Shown: piece by piece, positions 1 to 5,193 of the stretch
Layout: the number at the start of each line of letters is the position of its first letter
Numbering within the stretch: position 1 is the first letter of the stretch
Origin: an uncultured Phycisphaerales bacterium
GTDB lineage: Bacteria; Planctomycetota; Phycisphaerae; WQYP01
Direction of reading: 5' to 3'
Assembly: GCA_937901265.1 (NCBI GenBank)
Contig: CALCHA010000221.1
Coordinates: forward strand, 1 to 7,317
DNA: 7,317 nucleotides
Made by a program: the position numbers and the translations under genes
Notes under the pieces: generated by a model
Seen by the model: the letters and a program-made list of their open reading frames with translations, nothing else
Told to the model about the DNA's origin: nothing
Database searches by the model: none

Positions 1-175
1 GCCTCGTCGGCTGATGCCACCGGGGGCGGCCCACGAGGCGTCGGCACCACGTGCCAAAAAACAGGGCCACATTCTGCGCGACGCACGCCGTCACATTGTG
101 GCTATCGCTGAGATATGTGAGTACATTGTGTTCATCGGAGTGAAAACTGAACACCTCTTAATTTGCGAGTTCTCT
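1..175. other. Upstream region without a supported gene
   Basis: No coding region can be supported here. An open frame continuous with the downstream gene runs back to an ATG at 14, but its extra 54 residues look like translated non-coding DNA. Frame 1 stays open from the window edge to a TGA at 109-111 and could be the tail of an upstream gene, with nothing recognisable in it. The stretch from about 91 to 175 is visibly more AT-rich than the rest of the window, as expected for a promoter and leader. GCCTCGT at 1-7 can pair with ACGAGGC at 33-39. GGCAC at 43-47 can pair with GTGCC at 51-55, but the run that follows is A, not T, so this is not a terminator on either strand. Confidence 0.5.
68..130. 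promoter_or_regulatory. Three spaced CACATTGTG-like motifs upstream of the HPF-like gene
   Basis: Copies lie at 68-76 (CACATTCTG), 92-100 (CACATTGTG) and 122-130 (TACATTGTG), with start-to-start spacings of 24 and 30 bp. The middle copy is a perfect inverted repeat around one base (CACA-T-TGTG). The third keeps the ACA-T-TGT core, and the first is degenerate in its right arm. Copies two and three also share ATCG three bases further on. The last copy ends 45 bp before the ATG at 176, where operators or activator sites commonly lie. No protein can be named as the binder. Chance recurrence of a short motif is possible. Confidence 0.35.
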
Positions 176-799
176 ATGCCACGAGCCACCAAAAAGAGCA
201 ATTTAATCAGTCAGGTCAAAGCCACCGCCGCGGCCAAGCGTGCCCGCCTTGAAGAGGCGGGGCTGGAGGGGCGGCGCTCGGGTGCGGAGTCCGCAAGGAC
301 CAAGGGTGCCCAGGCGCAGCGAGATGACCGCCAGGCGAAAGCAGCCGCCAGCGTTGAGGCGACGAAAGCCAAAGCTGCAGCCGCCGCCAAGGCACTCAAG
401 GAGAAGGCCGCGACTGCGTCCGCTCCCAAGAAACCGGCCACGAAGAAAGCTCCCGCGTCCAAAAAACGCATGGGTCGAACGTCGCCGTTGATCAAGATCC
501 GCACGTCCAGTTCTGTCGAGGGCAGCGCGAAGCTGGATGCCTACGCCAAGGAGGTCGTTGCCCGCGGGCTTTCGCGTTTCTCCGACCGGTTGACGCGCAT
601 CGACGTCTATCTCAGCGACGAGAACGCCGAGAAAGAAAGCCCCAACGACAAGCGTTGCCAGATCGAAGCACGCCCCGCCTCGCAGAAGCCCGTCTCGGCG
701 ACGGCCACGGCGTCGACGATCGAAAAGGCCCTCACGGTCGCCGTCGGCAAGATGAAGCGCCTGCTCACGACGCGCTTCGATAAGCAGTCGCGCCACTGA
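176..799 (+). CDS. HPF/RaiA-like ribosome-associated protein with Ala/Lys-rich N-terminal tail
   Basis: The predicted protein has 207 residues. Residues 1-98 are low-complexity and rich in Ala and Lys with some Arg, including KKPATKKAPASKK-type stretches at about 85-97 typical of bacterial histone-H1-like or AlgP-like tails. Residues ~105-201 resemble the HPF/RaiA (ribosomal S30AE) fold: an IKI opening strand, an EGSAKLDAYAKEVV helix, FSDRLTRIDVYLSDEN at 135-150, the NDKRCQIEARP segment at 157-167, and a helix ending in KMKRLL. Family members bind the small ribosomal subunit and inactivate or store ribosomes in slow growth. The long-form dimerisation domain is absent. The ATG at 176 is preferred over the in-frame ATG at 14 because conserved-looking sequence begins well after it and it has a weak GAG-type ribosome site (165-169) six bases upstream. 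What the basic tail binds is unknown; RNA, DNA or the ribosome are all plausible. Convergent with the next gene. Confidence 0.8.
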   Translation: MPRATKKSNLISQVKATAAAKRARLEEAGLEGRRSGAESARTKGAQAQRDDRQAKAAASVEATKAKAAAAAKALKEKAATASAPKKPATKKAPASKKRMGRTSPLIKIRTSSSVEGSAKLDAYAKEVVARGLSRFSDRLTRIDVYLSDENAEKESPNDKRCQIEARPASQKPVSATATASTIEKALTVAVGKMKRLLTTRFDKQSRH

Positions 800-825
800 T
801 CGGGAACGCTCGAGCACGTCGCGGC

Positions 826-863
826 AGACGCCGGCGGACGCAAGGGCTCGCGTCCAGCCGTCT
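826..863. terminator. GC-rich hairpin between convergent genes
   Basis: AGACG (826-830) pairs with CGTCT (859-863), and inside it GGACGC (836-841) pairs with GCGTCC (850-855) around an 8-base loop. The structure lies between the stop of the HPF-like gene (799) and the stop of the membrane protein gene (863-865) and touches the latter codon. It could serve both strands. Neither side has a T-tract, so it is not a classical intrinsic terminator. It may be a pause or 3'-end stabilising hairpin. Confidence 0.35.
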
Positions 864-2989
864 CAGCGCTGGGGAAACGCGACTTCATTTTCGCTGATCT
901 TTCGCAGCATGTCCGCGCCCGGAGGCGGGATGAACCAGCGGACGCGGAGGGCGTGTTGCTGGGCGTAGTAAATGGCCGAGTGAGTGCCCAGGTCGACGAC
1001 CGTCATGCTCGGGCCATCATCCGGATCGAACGGCACCGCGGCGCGCTGGCCCGCGCCGCCGCCCCGACCGCCGCGTCCGCCGGCAACTCCGGCCCCACCG
1101 CCGCGGCCCGCGCGAGCGCCCGCCGGGCGCTGCCCGCCGCCGCCCAAGCCCCCGCCAGCCCCCCCGCGCCCGCCGCGGCCGAGGTTCCCCAGCACCATCG
1201 CCTTGCCCCCCTTTTCCACACTCTCCTCCGCCAGTCGCCATGTCCGCCGCTCCAGCGCCGGCAGCAGCGTCTCCACGCCTGTCAGCTCGGGCAGCAGGTA
1301 GGCCCAGCTTTTTACTTCGCCCCCGCCGCTGACCAGCAGCAGCCGCACGCCCTCGCGCTGTGCCGCCTCCTGCACGCGCTGCGCGACCGCCTCCACCTGC
1401 TCCACCCGAATGGGCTGCACCATGCCCGTGTTAACTGTCGCGTCGGTGATCTCCCCGGCAAGCTGCTCGCCCTTGACGTCGGTGGCCCAGTTCCCCGCCC
1501 ATACCAGCCCGCCCAGAATCAGCCACCCCGCCGCCACCACGCTCCAACGGACCGGCCAGCTGCGCGTCCACTTCAGCCATCCCCATGCCGGCAGCGGCTT
1601 CCAGTTCACCAGCAGCAGCAGCCACACCACCAGCACGGGCAGCGCGAGGTACATGCGGTCATAGGGGAATGAAATCACCGGCCGCCCGTCGGTCATGCGG
1701 CTGTAGGCGAACGTGGCCACGAGGAACGCGGCGCCCGCGACGGTGGCGATCAGCCCGCCAATCCGCCCGCGCAGCAGCATCAGGACCGCGAGCACGATCC
1801 CCGTGCCGATGAGCGCCTTGGCCACCAGATGGTCGCTGACCGCCGCGCCGTGCCACGTCGGCAGGCCCATCGGCATGAGGTCTTCAAACACCCGCCCGCG
1901 CAGGATGTAATCGTCGATGTAGCGGTGCAGGTTGTCCCACGACCAGGTGAACTCGCGCAGGCGCAGGTATTGGCGGTAGTCGTCGTGCCACTGGTAATAG
2001 AACTTGTAGACGACCCAGGGATAGGGCGCGGCGGCGGCGAGGCCGAGCAGGCCGAAGACCCAGAAGCGCCACTCGAGGAAACTCGACAGCAGCGCGTACA
2101 AACCGACGGGAACGAGGAGGATGAGCACGTTGGGGTTGAGCTGCACCGCCACCAGCGCCAAAAATGCCGCGAGGAAATAGCGGGACTTGGGCCAGGAACG
2201 ACGCAGCATCAGCCGCGGCGGCGGGAGGACTGCGGGCTCCCCGGAGGGCGGTATTTCCATCGAGGGACGCCCGGCGAGGGCGGGTACGGGGGTGGCCACC
2301 GGCGCAGCGGTCTTTCCCCGACGCCACAGCGCCCCCCAGCCGCGCGCGATCACCCGCTGCCACCACATCGACCGCACACGCACCGCCGGTGGCAGCAGCA
2401 GCACCGCCGCGATCGCCCCCACCGCGATGCCGGTCACAAACCCCCGCGGCATCCCGGTCATCATCGCATAGCGCGTCGGCAGCAGCAGCGGCACCGCCAG
2501 CGCCACGCCCGCCACCACCGCCTGCCGCCGCCGCCACCCGGAATACGCCAACAACAAAAATGGCAGCAGGCCGAGAATCACCGTCACCAGCGGCACGGCC
2601 ACCGCGTAGCGGACGCCGCCCCAGAGCATCGGAATCGCCAGCCACCCCTCCAGGCAACTGTTGTAGGCCTGGCCGAAGAAACAGGGCTCGTGCAGCCGCC
2701 CATGCATAAGTTCGTAGGCCCCGTACCACATGATGGCCTGATCTTCGTCGGTCCACTTGAAGAGGAACTCGGTGCACAACCGCCAGCGGTCGTAAAACAG
2801 GAGCCCAAGGAGCGTCAACAGCAGCGCCCCCTCCACCCACCGCCACCGCCAGAAGCCGGTCTGGACCACCCACGTCCCCAGCGCCCGCAGACGCGGTTTT
2901 CGCGCCTCGCCCGTCAGCCCCTCCCACACCGCGGCCTGGTCCCCCTCCGCCACTTCCCGCTTCCCTTGGTCATCCACCATCATCGTCAA
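863..2989 (-). CDS. Polytopic membrane protein, GT-C type glycosyltransferase candidate
   Basis: A protein of about 708 residues. Around eleven hydrophobic spans can be seen (roughly 53-66, 122-148, 155-170, 184-201, 270-282, 286-302, 308-326, 390-406, 410-428, 446-462, 481-497), followed by a soluble C-terminal part (~500-708). Between the first two spans lies FKWTDEDQAIMW (77-88) and then EPCFFGQAYN (101-110). An acidic pair in the first extracytoplasmic loop is the hallmark of GT-C enzymes (GT39/ArnT-like), which transfer sugars from lipid-linked donors outside the membrane. A Pro-rich linker (~227-260) separates two membrane blocks, and a Gly-rich insert occupies 601-648. Translation probably starts at TTG 2989, with AGGG eight bases upstream. 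The ATG codons at 2983 and 2980 are alternatives but sit 14 or more bases from that site. It is divergent from two GT2 genes, which supports a role in surface glycan assembly. Family assignment rests on topology and the loop motif only. Confidence 0.7.
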   Translation of the reverse strand: MTMMVDDQGKREVAEGDQAAVWEGLTGEARKPRLRALGTWVVQTGFWRWRWVEGALLLTLLGLLFYDRWRLCTEFLFKWTDEDQAIMWYGAYELMHGRLHEPCFFGQAYNSCLEGWLAIPMLWGGVRYAVAVPLVTVILGLLPFLLLAYSGWRRRQAVVAGVALAVPLLLPTRYAMMTGMPRGFVTGIAVGAIAAVLLLPPAVRVRSMWWQRVIARGWGALWRRGKTAAPVATPVPALAGRPSMEIPPSGEPAVLPPPRLMLRRSWPKSRYFLAAFLALVAVQLNPNVLILLVPVGLYALLSSFLEWRFWVFGLLGLAAAAPYPWVVYKFYYQWHDDYRQYLRLREFTWSWDNLHRYIDDYILRGRVFEDLMPMGLPTWHGAAVSDHLVAKALIGTGIVLAVLMLLRGRIGGLIATVAGAAFLVATFAYSRMTDGRPVISFPYDRMYLALPVLVVWLLLLVNWKPLPAWGWLKWTRSWPVRWSVVAAGWLILGGLVWAGNWATDVKGEQLAGEITDATVNTGMVQPIRVEQVEAVAQRVQEAAQREGVRLLLVSGGGEVKSWAYLLPELTGVETLLPALERRTWRLAEESVEKGGKAMVLGNLGRGGRGGAGGGLGGGGQRPAGARAGRGGGAGVAGGRGGRGGGAGQRAAVPFDPDDGPSMTVVDLGTHSAIYYAQQHALRVRWFIPPPGADMLRKISENEVAFPQR
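1046..1189 (-). repeat. Gly/Arg/Ala low-complexity segment inside the membrane protein
   Basis: This encodes residues ~601-648 of the membrane protein, composed almost entirely of Gly, Arg and Ala with occasional Gln, Pro, Val and Leu, in imperfect GGRGG/GGAG units. The coding strand is built from GGC/GGG-like triplets. The segment splits the soluble C-terminal domain between an ordered-looking stretch ending at about residue 600 and one beginning at about 651 (PFDPDDGPSM). It is likely a flexible, disordered loop that arose by triplet expansion in GC-rich DNA. It remains in frame. Confidence 0.75.
1143..1171 (-). other. Canonical G-quadruplex motif in the coding strand
   Basis: On the minus strand four G-runs of 3, 7, 5 and 3 bases are separated by loops CGC, CTGGC and CTT, which fits the G3+N1-7 rule. 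It falls inside the Gly-rich segment, so it would be present in the mRNA and in the non-template DNA strand of the membrane protein gene. Such motifs arise by chance in GC-rich low-complexity sequence, so a function is not implied. Confidence 0.5.
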
Positions 2990-3017
2990 TCGATCATCCC
3001 TAGGGGTCTACGCCCTG

Positions 3018-3048
3018 GGAATACCGCCAGGACCGCACCTGCTTTCAA
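3018..3048 (-). promoter_or_regulatory. Weak sigma70-like promoter candidate for the membrane protein gene
   Basis: On the minus strand TTGAAA (3043-3048; five of six matches to TTGACA) is followed after 19 bp by TATTCC (3018-3023; three of six to TATAAT). A start site near 3010 would give a leader of about 20 bases before TTG 2989. The -10 is poor and the spacer long, so this is only the best candidate seen. Confidence 0.2.
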
Positions 3049-3211
3049 CGCGGGCACCACGACAAAGTTGCCGCCGAAGTCGGAACTGCTACCTCGACCG
3101 GCCGCAATCAGGGGTAAGCGGCACGGGGCCAACGGCCGGCAAGGGGACCGGGGACCGAATTAAAGCAAGCAAGAGCTGGGTTGGTCCGATACGATATTCA
3201 CACTTGTTGAC

Positions 3212-3226
3212 CTCCGCTGCCCGGAG
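3212..3226 (+). promoter_or_regulatory. Hairpin enclosing the ribosome-binding site of the first GT2 gene
   Basis: CTCCG (3212-3216) is an exact reverse complement of CGGAG (3222-3226), with a 5-base loop CTGCC. The right arm contains the GGAG Shine-Dalgarno sequence, six bases before the ATG at 3233. When folded, the hairpin would hide the ribosome site. The structure is bracketed by two TTGACC copies (3207-3212 and 3227-3232). The stem is short but four of its five pairs are G-C. A role in translational control is inferred. Confidence 0.4.
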
Positions 3227-3232
3227 TTGACC

Positions 3233-4213
3233 ATGGCTGCGCCTGCCCTTTCCGTTGTCATGGGGGCCTATAACTGCCCGCGCTACATCGGCGCGGCGAT
3301 CCGCTCCATTCTCGACCAGACCTTTCGCGACTTCGAATTTCTCATCATTGATGATGGCTCGACGGACCGCACGCCAGCGATCCTGCGGCGTTTCGCCGCC
3401 ATGGACGGACGCATACGCATCATCACGGTTGCCCACGAAGGCATTTGCTCCATGCGCAACCGCGGCCTCGTGGAAGCGGCTGCCCCGCTCATCGCCAACA
3501 TGGATCAGGACGACCTCTCCCTGCCGCATCGCTTCGCCGCGCAAATCGACTTCCTCCAGCGTCACCCGCACATCGCCGTGGTCGGCGGATGGCTGGAAAC
3601 CATGGATGCCCGCGGCCGCCCGATCCGCACCTTCACCGCCCCCACGGATCATGCCGCCATCGACCGCCTGCACCTGTCGGGGGTGACGGCCGTCAGCCAT
3701 GCGACGTCGATTTATCGGGCCGACGCCGCTCGGGCCGCCGGCGGGTATCGTGCGGCTTCGGAGCTTGCCGAGGATCTCGACCTCTGGCTGCGAATCGCCG
3801 ATCGGCAGCGGCTGGCGACCCTGCCCTGTGTCTGTTTCCGTTATCGCGTTCATGAGGGCTCCGTCAGCTCCCAGCAACACCTGCGGCAACTGGCCGCCGT
3901 CCGGAACTCCTGCGAGCTGGCCTGGCAACGCCGGGGACTGCCCCCGCAGCCGCTGGCGACCGTTCCCTGGCGGCCGGCCCATTCCCGGGCGGCACGAATC
4001 GCCTTCGAGCTGGACCAGGGATGGTCCGCGCTGCTCCACCAGCACCGCAAAACGGCGCTCGCCTTCGCCGCCAAAGCGCTTTGCCGCTCGCCGCTGCACG
4101 CCCCCGCGTGGAAGCTCCTGGCATGCACGATGCGTCCCCGCGGCGCGGGAGCCCTGTGCCCTGTGAAGCCCCCGGCCATCCTCGACCCATCCATCCTCGG
4201 ACCGTTCGCGTAG
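3233..4213 (+). CDS. GT2 family glycosyltransferase (first of a tandem pair)
   Basis: A 326-residue cytoplasmic GT-A fold enzyme that transfers a sugar from a nucleotide-sugar donor; donor and acceptor cannot be read from sequence. The nucleotide-binding N-terminus begins LSVVMGAYN (6-14), and IIDDGSTD (38-45) contains the uridine-binding acidic residues. The DXD-type metal site is MDQDD (90-94), and EDLDLW (180-185) supplies the putative catalytic-base region. A ~70-residue tail contains a GWSALL...HRKTAL...AWKLLAC pattern shared with the next gene. No membrane span is seen. ATG 3233 is chosen because GGAG lies six bases upstream; an in-frame TTG at 3227 would sit directly against that site. 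The 3' neighbour starts eight bases after the TAG, indicating one transcript. The role is probably surface polysaccharide or glycan synthesis together with the divergent membrane enzyme. Confidence 0.93.
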   Translation: MAAPALSVVMGAYNCPRYIGAAIRSILDQTFRDFEFLIIDDGSTDRTPAILRRFAAMDGRIRIITVAHEGICSMRNRGLVEAAAPLIANMDQDDLSLPHRFAAQIDFLQRHPHIAVVGGWLETMDARGRPIRTFTAPTDHAAIDRLHLSGVTAVSHATSIYRADAARAAGGYRAASELAEDLDLWLRIADRQRLATLPCVCFRYRVHEGSVSSQQHLRQLAAVRNSCELAWQRRGLPPQPLATVPWRPAHSRAARIAFELDQGWSALLHQHRKTALAFAAKALCRSPLHAPAWKLLACTMRPRGAGALCPVKPPAILDPSILGPFA

Positions 4214-4221
4214 ATGTACGG

Positions 4222-5175
4222 ATGTCCTACCCCGCCGCCAGTTCCGCACCGGCTGTCACCGTCCTCATGGCTGTTTTTAATGGCATGCCCTACCTGCGCG
4301 CCGCCGTCGACTCCGTCCTCGCCCAAACCTTTCGTGATTTTGAATTTTTGATCGTCAACGATGGCTCCGCCGACGGCTCCGCCGCGCTGCTGCATGAGGC
4401 GGCCCAGCGGGATCCGCGCGTACGCGTGATCGATCGCGAAAATCGCGGCTTCGTGGCGTCGCTCAACGAGGGGCTCGCCGCCGCCCGGGGCACTTACATC
4501 GCCCGCTTCGACGCCGATGACGTCTGCCTCCCCCACCGCCTGCAAGCGCAGGTCGCCTACCTCCAGGGCCACCCCTCCTGCGTCCTCGTCGGCGGCTATG
4601 TCAACCTCATCGACGGAGCGGGACGCCCCCTCTGGACCCTGCGGCCGCCGGTCACCCATGCCGAGATCGACAGCCAGCACCTCATGGGGCACACGTCCAT
4701 TCCCCATCCCGTCGCCACCTTCCGCCGCGAAGTCGCCCTGCGCGTCGGCGGGTACAACCCGGCGTTCCCCGCGGGGCAGGACCTCGACCTCTGGCTGCGC
4801 CTCGCCGAAGTGGGCGAGCTGCACAATTTGCCCGAGCCCCTGATCCAGTATCGCCAGCACCACCGCTCGATCAGCTCCACCCGCGCGGACGTGCAAATGG
4901 AGGCCATGCGCGAGGGATGCCGCCAGGCGTGGACCCGGCGTAAAATCCAAGGCAATTTCGAGATGGAAACCCATTGGCGCCCCAGTCGCGACCGCCAGAG
5001 CCGCCTCGACTACACCCTCTCCACCGGCTGGTGCGCCTTCATGGTGGGGCACCGACGCACCGCGGTCGTCTATGGCGCCAAGGCGGTGCGCCTGCGCCCG
5101 ACCTCCCTCCATGCGTGGAAGCTCTTCGCCTGTGCGCTGGGCAAGCGGCGACGCGGATCAGATCCCACCGACTGA
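4222..5175 (+). CDS. GT2 family glycosyltransferase (second of a tandem pair)
   Basis: A 317-residue paralogue of the preceding enzyme with the same architecture: VTVLMAVFN (12-20), LIVNDGSADGS (43-53), DXD-type FDADD (96-100), and QDLDLWLR (186-193). Here a Gln replaces the Glu of the EDLDLW motif, while the Asp is retained. Both proteins share the QTFRDFEFLI segment and the C-terminal GW...HRRTAV...AWKLFACAL tail. The ATG at 4222 is the natural start, since the family N-terminus begins about ten residues later. The open frame extends back to 4021, but that part overlaps the previous gene and has no family similarity. The ribosome site is weak (ACGG next to the start), so translation may depend on coupling to the upstream gene ending eight bases earlier. 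It ends 18 bp from the convergent gene. Substrate unknown. Confidence 0.93.
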   Translation: MSYPAASSAPAVTVLMAVFNGMPYLRAAVDSVLAQTFRDFEFLIVNDGSADGSAALLHEAAQRDPRVRVIDRENRGFVASLNEGLAAARGTYIARFDADDVCLPHRLQAQVAYLQGHPSCVLVGGYVNLIDGAGRPLWTLRPPVTHAEIDSQHLMGHTSIPHPVATFRREVALRVGGYNPAFPAGQDLDLWLRLAEVGELHNLPEPLIQYRQHHRSISSTRADVQMEAMREGCRQAWTRRKIQGNFEMETHWRPSRDRQSRLDYTLSTGWCAFMVGHRRTAVVYGAKAVRLRPTSLHAWKLFACALGKRRRGSDPTD

Positions 5176-5193
5176 TCTGCCCTGCCTCCCCCC

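Larger units (their letters stand above)
2990..3232. other. Divergent intergenic region between membrane protein and first GT2 gene
   Basis: This 243-bp spacer separates two genes transcribed away from each other, so it should hold both promoters. No small ORF is convincing. Visible items are a CCCTAGGG palindrome at 2998-3005 near the start of the leftward gene, a weak CCTGG/CCAGG stem (3014-3018 with 3027-3031), and a tandem GGGGACC pair at 3143-3156. There is a more AT-rich stretch at about 3158-3202 where the rightward promoter probably lies, although I found no good -35/-10 pair there. Confidence 0.45.

Noticed and set aside
43..61. Intrinsic terminator from GGCAC/GTGCC hairpin
   Set aside because: The hairpin is followed by A residues on the plus strand, so there is no U-tract after it on either strand.
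14..175. Extension of the HPF-like gene to ATG 14
   Set aside because: The extra 54 residues lack family similarity, cover the AT-richer promoter-like region and include the repeated CACATTGTG motifs; ATG 176 fits better.
203..817. 204-codon minus-strand ORF opposite the HPF-like gene
   Set aside because: Arg/Gly-rich antisense translation of the Ala/Lys-coding strand; the plus strand carries a recognisable domain.
1690..2260. Apparent switch to C-ending codons in the middle of the membrane protein, suggesting mosaic origin
   Set aside because: This region is rich in Tyr, Phe, Asp and His, whose GC-preferred codons end in C, so amino-acid content explains it.
1829..3163. 444-codon plus-strand ORF antisense to the membrane protein
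   Set aside because: His/Arg/Pro/Gln-rich product without domain pattern; it lies opposite clear transmembrane helices and runs through the divergent spacer.
4021..4221. N-terminal extension of the second GT2 gene
   Set aside because: It overlaps the end of the first GT2 gene in another frame, and the family N-terminus starts right after ATG 4222.
3089..4249. 386-codon minus-strand ORF over the first GT2 gene
   Set aside because: It lies opposite a gene with intact GT2 motifs and has low-complexity composition typical of antisense frames in GC-rich DNA.
3850..5112. 420-codon minus-strand ORF over the GT2 pair
   Set aside because: Shadow of the second GT2 gene; it resembles the antisense frame of the first, as expected for duplicated DNA.
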